Source: JABMNT01 sp048262255 (GTDB lineage: Bacteria > Pseudomonadota > Alphaproteobacteria > Rhodospirillales > Casp-alpha2). Taken from it: 64,000 nt of DNA. The notes under the pieces are model-generated. The model was not told where the DNA came from. It made no database searches and saw only the letters and a program-made list of their open reading frames with translations. Location of the stretch: assembly GCA_048262255.1 (NCBI GenBank), contig JBLXFH010000001.1, forward strand, positions 620,001-684,000, read 5' to 3'. Shown here piece by piece: positions 34,463 through 43,112 of the stretch. The position numbers were made by a program, and so were the translations under genes. Position 1 is the first letter of the stretch. Every line of letters starts with the position of its first letter.

Positions 34463-35890
34463 TTGACCCATACGTCATTGATATACCCTGTGATCTTGTC
34501 CGGTGGAGCCGGGACCCGGCTGTGGCCGGTGTCGCGACACCTGCGGCCCAAGCAGTTTCAGCCTGTTATCTCCGAACAAACGCTGTTTGCGCAAACCATC
34601 GCCCGCCTGGACGACCCCCGCTTTGCGCCACCTCTCGTCATCTGCAATGAAGATCACCGGTTTCTGGTGGCCGAGGAGTTTCGCCTCGCCAACCGACAGC
34701 CCCGCGCCATCGTTCTCGAGCCGGTCCCCCGCAATACGGCGCCGGCTATTGCCGCAGCCACCCTGCTGATCGCGCAAGACCATCCGGACGCCCTGATTGC
34801 GGTTTTTCCTTCCGATCATGTCATTGCCGACATTCCGGCTTTTTATGCCGCCATTGATCAGGCCGCAAGCGCCGCCCAAAGCGGCCGACTGGCAACCTTT
34901 GGCATCACACCAACCCGACCCGAAACCGGCTACGGCTACATTCATGCCGGCAACTCCTTTAACAGCTCGGACTCGATATTTTCGGTTCAGGCATTTGTCG
35001 AAAAACCGGATGCGGCAACAGCTCAAGCTTATTTGGACACCGGAACCTATTACTGGAACAGTGGCATGTTCCTGTTCCGGGCCGGTGATTTTCTAGAAGA
35101 ATTAAAAACTCATTCACCGGAAACCTTGACCGCCTGCCGGGAGTCTGTTGTCACCCTGTCCGAGGATTATGAGTTTCTGAAACTGGATCAGGCCGCCTTT
35201 GAAAAAGCCCCGGCCATATCTGTGGATTACGCCGTCATGGAAAAAACCAGCCGGGCGGTTGTCATTCCGTCCGATTTCGGCTGGAGCGACGTCGGCTCGT
35301 GGACGTCCCTGCATCAACTCGCAGAGACCGACGCGAACGGTAACGCCCGCATTGGCGATGTTGTTTTGCATGACAGCCACAACTCCTATGTGCGTAGCGA
35401 CGGGCCGCTGGTGACTGCCGTCGGCGTCGACAACATGGTCGTGATCGCCACGGATGACGCGGTCCTGATCGCCCCTGCCGACCGCGACCAGGATGTTCGT
35501 CATATCGTAGAGACTTTACGCAAACAGGGCCGGGATGAAGCTATGGCCCACACCCGCGTACTGAGGCCCTGGGGCTCCTACCAGAACCGGCAAGTCGCCG
35601 AGACGTTTCTGGTCAAGGAAATCACCGTCAATCCAGGTGCCAAGCTAAGCCTGCAATTCCATGATCACCGGGCCGAACACTGGGTGGTTGTCGAAGGTAC
35701 GGCCCGGGTCACCCGCGACGGTGAAGTTTTTGATCTCGTGGCCAGCCAGTCAACTTATATCCCGGCCGGCATGGCGCATCGGCTGGAAAACCCGACCGAA
35801 ACTCCGTTACGCCTGATCGAGGTGCAAACCGGCGCGTTGATCAGCGAAGACGACATCACCCGCATCGAAGACGATTTCGGGCGCAGTTAA
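34463..35890 (+). CDS. manC: Mannose-1-phosphate guanylyltransferase / mannose-6-phosphate isomerase
   Basis: 475 residues, the usual length of the bifunctional ManC/AlgA/XanB enzymes. ILSGGAGTRLWPVSR (11-25) is the pyrophosphorylase signature and FVEKPDAATAQAYL the sugar-binding block. The C-terminal cupin (FHDHRAEHWVVVEGTARV, STYIPAGMAHRLENP) is the type II isomerase domain. It makes GDP-mannose from fructose-6-P and GTP. The start must be TTG at 34463: the nearby ATG at 34458 runs straight into TGA. A GDP-mannose-derived residue is thus expected in the glycan. Confidence 0.9.
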   Translation: MTHTSLIYPVILSGGAGTRLWPVSRHLRPKQFQPVISEQTLFAQTIARLDDPRFAPPLVICNEDHRFLVAEEFRLANRQPRAIVLEPVPRNTAPAIAAATLLIAQDHPDALIAVFPSDHVIADIPAFYAAIDQAASAAQSGRLATFGITPTRPETGYGYIHAGNSFNSSDSIFSVQAFVEKPDAATAQAYLDTGTYYWNSGMFLFRAGDFLEELKTHSPETLTACRESVVTLSEDYEFLKLDQAAFEKAPAISVDYAVMEKTSRAVVIPSDFGWSDVGSWTSLHQLAETDANGNARIGDVVLHDSHNSYVRSDGPLVTAVGVDNMVVIATDDAVLIAPADRDQDVRHIVETLRKQGRDEAMAHTRVLRPWGSYQNRQVAETFLVKEITVNPGAKLSLQFHDHRAEHWVVVEGTARVTRDGEVFDLVASQSTYIPAGMAHRLENPTETPLRLIEVQTGALISEDDITRIEDDFGRS

Positions 35891-35914
35891 TGCATTAATT
35901 TCACACAGCAGCGT

Positions 35915-35942
35915 TTCACAGACGAGATAGATCGGATATAAA
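35915..35942 (+). promoter_or_regulatory. Possible promoter for the initiating-glycosyltransferase operon
   Basis: TTCACA (35915-35920) and TATAAA (35937-35942) have a 16-base spacer, and the ATG of the next gene starts at 35949. Transcription would begin at or beside the start codon, and no ribosome site is visible before that ATG, so the mRNA may be leaderless. TTTCACA also occurs once more just upstream, at 35899. This is read by eye only. Confidence 0.35.
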
Positions 35943-35948
35943 CTCAAC

Positions 35949-36971
35949 ATGAATTGGGGTTATATATCCGGTCTTTTTTTTGTCTCCACCTTGGCCAGTC
36001 TTGTTCTGACCAAAGCCGTTATTGCGCCATTGCGCCGTCGCGCCGTGCTTGATTTGCCTAACAATCGCTCCAGCCATACCATTCCAACGCCACGCGGCGG
36101 CGGGCTGGCTGTTGTCGGGGTTCTCTTGATCGGACTTCTTGTGGCGGGCACCGTCGATATACTGCCTGTGCGAAACGCCCTCATTCTCGGTGGATTAACC
36201 CTGTTTTTGGCTGCCACGTCCTTGTGTGACGATCTTTACAATCTCAATCCCCTGATCCGATTCGGCTCGCATATTCTGGCGGTCGCCGTTGCACTTACCC
36301 TGGCTCTGGTCTCGGGCCCGTTTTTGGGGGGTCTTGTGCTGCCTGCCGTAGAACTGGTCCTGATCGGTCTTGGTTGGGTCTGGTTCATCAACCTGTTCAA
36401 TTTCATGGACGGCATCGACGGCATTGCCGCGACACAAACCATCTCCATCGGGCTCGGCAGTGCGGCGCTGGTTGGATTCACCCAGGGCGACCCCGCCGTC
36501 GCCATCGTCGGTTTGTTGCTTGCCGGATCGGCCTTCGGGTTTCTGCCCGCCAACTGGAGCCCCGCACAAATCTTCCTGGGCGATGTGGGCTCCATTCCTT
36601 TGGGGTTTTTATGTGCCTGGCTATTACTCTCGCTGGCCGGTGCCGGGTTGGGTGTCGCCGCATTTATTTTGTCGCTGGTGTTTTTCGCCGATGCCACCAT
36701 CACCCTGTTTAAGCGCCTGTTGCGCGGCGAAAAAATCTGGCAGGCCCATCGTCAGCACTTTTACCAGCAGGCCGTACAGCGCGGCCTCAGCCACCGCCAA
36801 ACGACGCAGGGTGCCGCCGTCGCCAATCTGGCGCTGATCGGGCTCGCGCTCTGGTCGACCACCGGACAGGAGCTGCCGGCTCTCGCCGCAGCGGCGTTGA
36901 TCATCTGTTGTTTGTTTGCCTATTACCTGAAATTTCCGGTCTCCCCACCGCCGGAATCGGCCAGCCCATGA
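35949..36971 (+). CDS. Undecaprenyl-phosphate sugar-1-phosphate transferase (WecA/WbpL-type)
   Basis: 340 residues, about ten to eleven membrane helices. RRRAVLDLPNNRSSH, LCDDLYNLNPLIRF, INLFNFMDGIDGIA with the catalytic Asp pair, QIFLGDVGSIPLGF and the loop HRQHFYQQAV are MraY/WecA/WbpL signatures. It starts repeat-unit assembly by moving a sugar-1-phosphate to undecaprenyl phosphate at the inner membrane. The WbpV- and WbpM-like genes in the same operon suggest a QuiNAc-type or 4-keto-sugar donor, as in Pseudomonas WbpL and the Rhizobium etli Wre pathway. Confidence 0.9.
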   Translation: MNWGYISGLFFVSTLASLVLTKAVIAPLRRRAVLDLPNNRSSHTIPTPRGGGLAVVGVLLIGLLVAGTVDILPVRNALILGGLTLFLAATSLCDDLYNLNPLIRFGSHILAVAVALTLALVSGPFLGGLVLPAVELVLIGLGWVWFINLFNFMDGIDGIAATQTISIGLGSAALVGFTQGDPAVAIVGLLLAGSAFGFLPANWSPAQIFLGDVGSIPLGFLCAWLLLSLAGAGLGVAAFILSLVFFADATITLFKRLLRGEKIWQAHRQHFYQQAVQRGLSHRQTTQGAAVANLALIGLALWSTTGQELPALAAAALIICCLFAYYLKFPVSPPPESASP

Positions 36972-38221
36972 GAATTCTGTTCCTGACGGAAAATTTCCCG
37001 CCGGAAACCAACGCGGCGGCAACCCGGGTTTTTGAGCGTGCCCTTTATTGGGTGCGCGACGGTCATGAGGTAACAGTCATCACCTCGGCTCCCAATTTCC
37101 CGCAAGGCAAGCTTCATGACGGCTGGCAAAACCGCTGGCATCAGACGGAGATGCGCGAAGGCATCCGCGTCGTTCGGGTCAAAACCTATATCGCTGCCAA
37201 CCGAGGCACGGCACGGCGCACCCTCGATTTCCTGAGTTTCATGGCAACCGCCTTTGCCGCCGGACTGTTCGAAAAACGCCCCGACGTCATTGCCGCAACC
37301 TCGCCGCAGTTTTTCGCAGCCGTCGCCGGCTGGGCGCTGGGTGCGGTGCGCCGTATTCCCTTTGTCTTTGAGTTGGGTGACCTATGGCCCGCCTCTATTG
37401 TCGCCGTTGGCGCCATGAAGCCGAGCCTCGCCCTGCGCCTCTTCGAAAAACTTGAACTGTTCCTGTATCGACGCTCTGCTGCCGTGGCTGCCCTGACCAA
37501 CGCTTTTAAACAAAACCTCGTGGCGCGCGGTATTCCGCCTGAAAAAATCGCTGTGGTCATCAATGGCGTCGATCTTTGGCGTTATGCACCGCAGAAGCGC
37601 GACGCGGAACTGGCTGCCACCTGGGGGCTCACGGACAAATTCGTGATTGGTTATGTGGGCACCCACGGCATGGCACATGGCCTCGTTAATGTTCTCGATG
37701 CAGCGGAACAGCTCAAAGATCGCGATGACATTCGCTTTCTGTTGGCTGGTGATGGCGCCGAACGGGTGGCGTTGATGGAACAGGCGGCCCAGCGCGGCCT
37801 TGATAACGTGGTTTTCCTGCCCCCCCAACCCAAAGACATGATGCCGCGGGTCTGGAGCCTGTGTGATGTGGCGCTGGTTCACCTAAAGGATACGCCCGCT
37901 TTTGCCGAAGTGATCCCGTCAAAAATGTTTGAAGCCATGGGCATGGGACTGCCGGTTCTGATGGCCCTGCCAGAAGGTGAAGCCAGCGCCATTTTAACAC
38001 AGGATGGAGCCGGGCTGCACATCGCGCCGGAAGATCCCGACGCCCTCGCCGAAGCGGTTCGCCGCCTTGCCGATAACGACTCCCTATGCAAGACCCTGCG
38101 GGCGCGCAGCCTTGCTGCAGCACCGCTACATAGCCGGGAAACCCAGGCAAAGCAGATGCTGGTTGTGCTTGAGGCTGCAGCGGAGAGGCGGGGCCATACC
38201 GTCGGGAGCGAGACCACATGA
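36968..38221 (+). CDS. Family 4 glycosyltransferase (WbuB-like)
   Basis: 417 residues from the ATG overlapping the transferase stop (ATGA); an earlier in-frame ATG at 36908 lies inside that gene. ILFLTENFPPETNAAATR and HEVTVITSAPNFPQGK match the WbuB group of GT-B enzymes. VINGVDLWRYAP and GYVGTHGMAHG begin the C-terminal nucleotide-binding domain, and FEAMGMGLPVLMA is the EX7E region. As the second gene in the initiation operon, it probably adds the second sugar. Confidence 0.9.
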   Translation: MRILFLTENFPPETNAAATRVFERALYWVRDGHEVTVITSAPNFPQGKLHDGWQNRWHQTEMREGIRVVRVKTYIAANRGTARRTLDFLSFMATAFAAGLFEKRPDVIAATSPQFFAAVAGWALGAVRRIPFVFELGDLWPASIVAVGAMKPSLALRLFEKLELFLYRRSAAVAALTNAFKQNLVARGIPPEKIAVVINGVDLWRYAPQKRDAELAATWGLTDKFVIGYVGTHGMAHGLVNVLDAAEQLKDRDDIRFLLAGDGAERVALMEQAAQRGLDNVVFLPPQPKDMMPRVWSLCDVALVHLKDTPAFAEVIPSKMFEAMGMGLPVLMALPEGEASAILTQDGAGLHIAPEDPDALAEAVRRLADNDSLCKTLRARSLAAAPLHSRETQAKQMLVVLEAAAERRGHTVGSETT

Positions 38222-39189
38222 GAGTTCTGGTTACCGGTGCATCCGGATTTGTTGGGCGGGCCTTATGTCCGGCCCTGACGCGTTCTGGTCATCAGGTAAC
38301 GGCAGCCGTTCGCTCAGTAGAGACACTGGCAATCGACGGAGCGAGTCGAACCGTTGTCATTGGTGATCTGGGCCCCGATACCGACTGGACCGACGCCCTG
38401 AAAGATCAGGATGCCATCATTCATCTGGCTGCCCGTGCCCATGTCATGACCGAAACGGCTGCAGATCCGGAACCGCTGTACCGGCGCGTCAATGTAGAAG
38501 CGACCCAACGCCTGCTTGAACAGGCTGATGCCTGTGAGGTGCGGCGTCTGATTTTCCTCAGCTCGATCAAGGTCAACGGCGAGGCGACGACATCACACCC
38601 CTTTACGGAAGACATGGCAGCAAACCCCCAGGACGCCTACGGCAGGACCAAACATCAGGCGGAACAGATCATCGCCGCACACTCCACCATTAAAAGCACC
38701 GTGCTTCGCGCACCGCTTGTTTACGGACCGGGTGTGAAGGGGAACTTTTTAAAACTGGTCCGGCTGTGCGGACGGGGCCTGCCCATGCCGCTCGGCGCTA
38801 TCCGGAACCAACGCAGCCTTGTCTATCTCGAAAACCTCGTGGATGCCCTTGTCCAGGTGCTGGAAAATGACCAGGCCATCGGCCAGACCTATCTGCTCAG
38901 CGATGGGACGGATATCTCAACGCCGGAGCTATTCCAGCTTCTGGGAGAAGCCCTTAACCGGCGCGTCTGGCTCGTCCCCGTTCCCGTTTTCCTGTTGCGG
39001 CTGGCCGGCGCCCTGTCCGGAAAGTCTGCAATCATCCACCGTCTTTGTGATTCCCTGCAGGTAGACAGCCAAAGAATACGCCGTCATCTGGGCTGGACCC
39101 CTCCTTTCAGCCTGCAACAAGGGCTTGAAAAAACCGCCGATTGGGACCAAAACCACTGGAAACAGCAAGGCGCACAAAACGCATCATGA
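38218..39189 (+). CDS. NAD-dependent 4-reductase/epimerase (WbpV-like extended SDR)
   Basis: 323 residues, ATGA-coupled to the GT4 gene. VLVTGASGFVGRALC is the Rossmann motif, FLSSIKVNGEAT the Ser region, and YGRTKHQAEQII the catalytic Tyr and Lys. Genes of this type beside WbpM-like dehydratases (WbpV in Pseudomonas, WreQ in Rhizobium etli) reduce the 4-keto intermediate to QuiNAc, at the nucleotide or lipid-linked stage. Gene order supports that job. A GalE-like epimerase is the alternative. Confidence 0.85.
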   Translation: MRVLVTGASGFVGRALCPALTRSGHQVTAAVRSVETLAIDGASRTVVIGDLGPDTDWTDALKDQDAIIHLAARAHVMTETAADPEPLYRRVNVEATQRLLEQADACEVRRLIFLSSIKVNGEATTSHPFTEDMAANPQDAYGRTKHQAEQIIAAHSTIKSTVLRAPLVYGPGVKGNFLKLVRLCGRGLPMPLGAIRNQRSLVYLENLVDALVQVLENDQAIGQTYLLSDGTDISTPELFQLLGEALNRRVWLVPVPVFLLRLAGALSGKSAIIHRLCDSLQVDSQRIRRHLGWTPPFSLQQGLEKTADWDQNHWKQQGAQNAS

Positions 39190-41105
39190 GTCGGACCATT
39201 ACCCATCGCGGACAGATTGCCTATGCCCATGACCTGATCATGGCTGCAGCATCGTTCTGGGTAACCATCTATTTGCGGATCGCAGATGACTATCTTTATT
39301 ACGACATCGACGAACTGATCCTGGTTTCCGCCGTCTTTACCGTGATTTGTGCTGTCGTCTTCCGGGTCTCCGGGCTTTATCGTGGAGTCTGGCGCTACGC
39401 CTCCATCACCGACTTATGGGCGATTACCAAAGCTGTCTCCTTTGTCATATTGATTTTCGCCTTTGTCATGTTTCTGTGGACCCGGCTCGAAACCCTGCCG
39501 CGTTCGATTTTTATCATTAACTGGTTTGTCCTGATGGCCTTACTGGGTGGCCCCCGGTTTTTTTACCGATTGCTTAAGGACCGCCGGTTTGACCTGAGCG
39601 CCGGCAGCATTGACCCCCAGCAGATACCCGTTTTGCTGGCAGGGGCCAGTGACGGAGCGGAATTGTTCATCCGCTCTCTCCGGCAGAACGCCGATTTGCG
39701 CTACCGGGTCGTCGGTATCGCCTCGGAGAACCAGCGCCGTATCGGGCGCGAAATTCATGGCATTCCCGTCCTCGGCACAGTTAACGATCTAGCCGCTATC
39801 ACCCGCAGCCTCAGCGCCGACAACCAGCCGCAGCGGGTGGTCCTGACAAAAGACGATATGGATGGCGGTCTGGTCCGCTCAATCCTGGAGCAGGCCAACG
39901 CGCTGGGCATGACCTTGGCCCGCATCCCGAAACTGACGGATTTCAAATCCGGGTTGGTCGATCAGATGGAAATCCGCCCAGTCGACGTGGAAGACTTGTT
40001 GGGTCGGGCGCAAACGCCTCTTGACCGCGACGCCATGCAGAATCTCATCAAAAACAAAAAGGTGTTAGTGACCGGCGCCGGCGGCAGCATCGGCAGCGAG
40101 CTGGTCCGCCAGATTTGTGCTTTCCAGCCGCAATCGGTGGCGCTCATCGATAATTCCGAATTTGCCCTTTATACAATCGATCAGGAAGTTTCCCAGCAAT
40201 GGCCATCTCTAACACGAAATACAGTGATTGCCGATGTTCGGGACCGGGACCGGATCACAGACGTTATCAAAACTCTGACACCCGATCTGGTCTTTCACGC
40301 CTCGGCCCTGAAGCATGTGCCACTGGTTGAGGCCAATGTGTGCGAAGGCCTGGCAACCAATGTCATCGGAACCCGCAATGTCGCTGATGCCTGTGTAGTG
40401 GCCAAGGTCAAAACCATGGTCATGGTCTCCACCGACAAGGCGATCAATCCAACCAGTGTCATGGGTGCCTCAAAGCGGCTGGCGGAAATCTATTGTCAGG
40501 CCCTGGACCTGAACCCTGATGCTGCGCCGGACACGTCTTTCGTAACGGTCCGTTTTGGTAATGTTCTGGGTTCCACCGGCTCTGTCATCCCGCTGTTTCA
40601 AAAGCAGCTTGTTGCAGGCGGCCCGCTGACCGTTACCCATCCCGACATGACCCGCTATTTCATGACGGTGCGTGAGGCCGTCGAGTTGATCCTGCAGGCC
40701 TCCACCCTTGGCAACAAGGCGCAAACAGCCAGTCAGGACGGCAAGATTTTTGTTCTGGATATGGGTGAGCCTGTGAAAATTATTGATCTTGCGCGGCAGA
40801 TGATCCGCCTTGCCGGTTATCAACCCGACACCGATATCGCCATAAAAATCACTGGTGTCCGTCCCGGTGAAAAGCTTTTTGAAGAAGTTCTGCATGACGA
40901 TGAAAATCTCGTACAGACAGAAGTCGAGGGCATCCTTCTGGCCGCCCCACGAACCGTTGAATTGGCCGATATTGCAAAAGGCATTGATACCTTGATGGAG
41001 GTTTGCGCCCAAGGAGACACTGCCGCAGGTCTGGCCCTCATCAGAACCTTCATTCCTGAATATCAACCCAGCAAACCAGAGGGTGCCACCTCTGCCGCCC
41101 AGTGA
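39186..41105 (+). CDS. UDP-GlcNAc 4,6-dehydratase, membrane type (WbpM/PglF-like)
   Basis: 639 residues from ATG 39186 (ATGA overlap). Four N-terminal transmembrane helices (to about 130) are followed by a CoA-binding-like Rossmann domain. The catalytic SDR half has VLVTGAGGSIGSELVRQI, VSTDKAINPTSVMGASKR and FGNVLGSTGSVIPLF. The Tyr of YxxxK is replaced by Met (MGASK), as in WbpM and PglF. These make UDP-2-acetamido-4-keto-2,6-dideoxyhexose from UDP-GlcNAc at the inner membrane. It completes the set for a 6-deoxy amino sugar start of the glycan. Confidence 0.9.
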   Translation: MSRTITHRGQIAYAHDLIMAAASFWVTIYLRIADDYLYYDIDELILVSAVFTVICAVVFRVSGLYRGVWRYASITDLWAITKAVSFVILIFAFVMFLWTRLETLPRSIFIINWFVLMALLGGPRFFYRLLKDRRFDLSAGSIDPQQIPVLLAGASDGAELFIRSLRQNADLRYRVVGIASENQRRIGREIHGIPVLGTVNDLAAITRSLSADNQPQRVVLTKDDMDGGLVRSILEQANALGMTLARIPKLTDFKSGLVDQMEIRPVDVEDLLGRAQTPLDRDAMQNLIKNKKVLVTGAGGSIGSELVRQICAFQPQSVALIDNSEFALYTIDQEVSQQWPSLTRNTVIADVRDRDRITDVIKTLTPDLVFHASALKHVPLVEANVCEGLATNVIGTRNVADACVVAKVKTMVMVSTDKAINPTSVMGASKRLAEIYCQALDLNPDAAPDTSFVTVRFGNVLGSTGSVIPLFQKQLVAGGPLTVTHPDMTRYFMTVREAVELILQASTLGNKAQTASQDGKIFVLDMGEPVKIIDLARQMIRLAGYQPDTDIAIKITGVRPGEKLFEEVLHDDENLVQTEVEGILLAAPRTVELADIAKGIDTLMEVCAQGDTAAGLALIRTFIPEYQPSKPEGATSAAQ

Positions 41106-41141
41106 TTTGTTTTTGACAACACCAACCAATGAGATTTTTTC

Positions 41142-42713
41142 ATGTCCCACTCCATCAAACGCGCTCTTATCTCCGTTTCCGACAAAACCGGGCTTGTCGA
41201 GTTCGGGCAGTTTCTGAACGGGCAGGGGGTTGAAATCCTCTCAACGGGAGGATCCGCCAAGGCCCTTCGCGACGCCGGGGTCCCGGTTATTGAAGTCTCC
41301 GACTTTACAGGGTTCCCGGAAATCATGGATGGCCGTGTGAAAACGCTGCAACCGAAAATCCATGGCGGCCTGCTGGCGATTCGAGGCAACCCCGAGCACG
41401 AACAGGCCAAACAGGACCACGGCATCGAGAACATCGATCTGCTGGTCGTCAATCTTTATCCTTTTGAAGCGACGGTTGCCGCCGGCGCGGATTTTGAGAC
41501 CTGCATTGAAAACATCGATATCGGCGGTCCGGCGCTGATCCGCGCCGCCGCCAAAAATCACAAATTCGTCACTGTCATTGTCGATCCGTCAGACTACGCT
41601 CGCGTTATGGATGAGATGAAGTCCAACAACGCCGAGACCAGCGAGACATCACGCAAAACCTACGCGGCCAAAGCCTACGCGCGGACTGGGGCTTATGACG
41701 CGGCGATTTCCGGCTGGTTCAATTCGGAAACCAAACAAACGTTCCCGCCGCGCATTGCGCTTGGCGGCACGCTCAAGCAAACACTCCGCTACGGCGAGAA
41801 CCCACATCAGGAAGCGGCTTTCTATACCAATTCTGAAAACCGCCCGGGTGTCGCCACTGCAACCCAGATCCAGGGAAAGGAGCTGAGCTTTAACAATCTG
41901 AATGACACGGATGCGGCGTTCGAGCTGGTCGCCGAGTTCAGCGACGGACCGGCCTGTGTGATTGTCAAACATGCCAATCCCTGTGGCGTTGCCGTTGGTG
42001 AAAGCCTGAGTGCGGCTTACGCGCGGGCCCTGGCCTGCGATACGGAAAGCGCCTTTGGCGGCATTATCGCTTTCAACCGGCCACTCGACGGGGCGACAGC
42101 GGAAGACGTCGCCAAGCTGTTTGCCGAAGTCATCATCGCGCCCAGCGTTGATGCACAGGCTCTTGAAATCCTGTCATCGAAAAAGAACTTGCGGGTCCTG
42201 ACCACCGATGGCCTGCCAGACCCGACCGCCAGCGCACCGACCATCCGCACCCTGGCTGGCGGTTACCTGCTGCAAGGCCGCGACAATCAGATTCTCGACA
42301 GCCTGAAGGTTGTGACAAAACGTGCGCCCACAGATCAGGAAATGGCCGATCTGCGGTTTGCTTTTATTGTCGCCAAACACGTTAAATCCAACGCCATTGT
42401 TTACGCTAAGGACGGTGCCACCGTGGGTGTTGGTGCGGGGCAAATGAGCCGCATCAATTCATCGCGCATCGCCGCCTGGAAGGCCGCCGATGCGGCCAAA
42501 GTCGCTGGCGATGATCAGTCCTGGGCGATCGGCTCGGTGGTCGCCTCAGATGCCTTTTTCCCGTTTGCCGACGGTTTGCTGTCAGCGGCTGAAGCCGGGG
42601 CCACGGCGGTCATTCAACCGGGCGGCTCCATGCGCGATGAGGAAGTGATCGCTGCTGCCGATGATCAAGGCCTAGCCATGGTCTTTACCGGCATGCGGCA
42701 TTTCCGGCACTAG
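41142..42713 (+). CDS. purH: Bifunctional AICAR transformylase / IMP cyclohydrolase
   Basis: 523 residues, the normal length. The N-terminal MGS-like cyclohydrolase domain shows ALISVSDKTGLVEF, LSTGGSAKALRDAG and LQPKIHGGLLA. The formyltransferase domain shows KHANPCGVAVGESL with its catalytic Lys-His pair, and ends AAVIQPGGSMRDEEVI then GMRHFRH. It performs the last two steps of purine biosynthesis, formylating AICAR and closing the ring to IMP. It marks the return to housekeeping genes after the glycan locus. The 3' end overlaps a convergent small gene by 42 bases. Confidence 0.97.
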   Translation: MSHSIKRALISVSDKTGLVEFGQFLNGQGVEILSTGGSAKALRDAGVPVIEVSDFTGFPEIMDGRVKTLQPKIHGGLLAIRGNPEHEQAKQDHGIENIDLLVVNLYPFEATVAAGADFETCIENIDIGGPALIRAAAKNHKFVTVIVDPSDYARVMDEMKSNNAETSETSRKTYAAKAYARTGAYDAAISGWFNSETKQTFPPRIALGGTLKQTLRYGENPHQEAAFYTNSENRPGVATATQIQGKELSFNNLNDTDAAFELVAEFSDGPACVIVKHANPCGVAVGESLSAAYARALACDTESAFGGIIAFNRPLDGATAEDVAKLFAEVIIAPSVDAQALEILSSKKNLRVLTTDGLPDPTASAPTIRTLAGGYLLQGRDNQILDSLKVVTKRAPTDQEMADLRFAFIVAKHVKSNAIVYAKDGATVGVGAGQMSRINSSRIAAWKAADAAKVAGDDQSWAIGSVVASDAFFPFADGLLSAAEAGATAVIQPGGSMRDEEVIAAADDQGLAMVFTGMRHFRH

Positions 42714-43112
42714 GCAACGCCCATAACTCATGGCGGCCAGGCCATTGCGGTAGATGCGGTGGCTGTAACGCCCATTCGGCTCGATGTGTATCCAGTCATT
42801 CGTTCCCGACAAACGGATAACCAGATCCGGGCCTTTTGTGACGTCACCCGGAACAGGCCCGTTCCGGTCATTATAGGCAATTTGCGCCTCTGTTCCCGAC
42901 AGGGTTATTCGGAACGGCGATGTGGGGATATCCGTTTTGCCCGAACAACTGACATGGACGTTCCGGCAAAATATAGGCAAAGCGGGACGGCAGATATAGC
43001 TCCGTTCCGGCTTCTCACTCAGAGCGGAAGCGGTCGGCCCAAAGGCGTGGCCTAAAAACCCAGTAAGAAGCGCAGCACGCATCAGGCGTTTACTGGCGTC
43101 TTTCAATGACAT
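42672..43112 (-). CDS. Hypothetical exported cysteine-containing protein
   Basis: 146 residues; an ATG at 43082 would give 136. The hydrophobic stretch AALLTGFLGHAFGPTASA looks like a Sec signal peptide ending near ASA, so the mature protein of ~110 residues should be periplasmic. Four cysteines (ICRP, FCRN, SCSG, GRC) could form two disulfides. FRITLSGTEAQIAYNDRNG and WIHIEPNGRYSHRIYR suggest a small beta-rich domain. No family recognised. It starts inside the end of the EAL gene on the same strand, so the two are probably co-transcribed. Confidence 0.65.
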   Translation of the reverse strand: MSLKDASKRLMRAALLTGFLGHAFGPTASALSEKPERSYICRPALPIFCRNVHVSCSGKTDIPTSPFRITLSGTEAQIAYNDRNGPVPGDVTKGPDLVIRLSGTNDWIHIEPNGRYSHRIYRNGLAAMSYGRCLVPEMPHAGKDHG

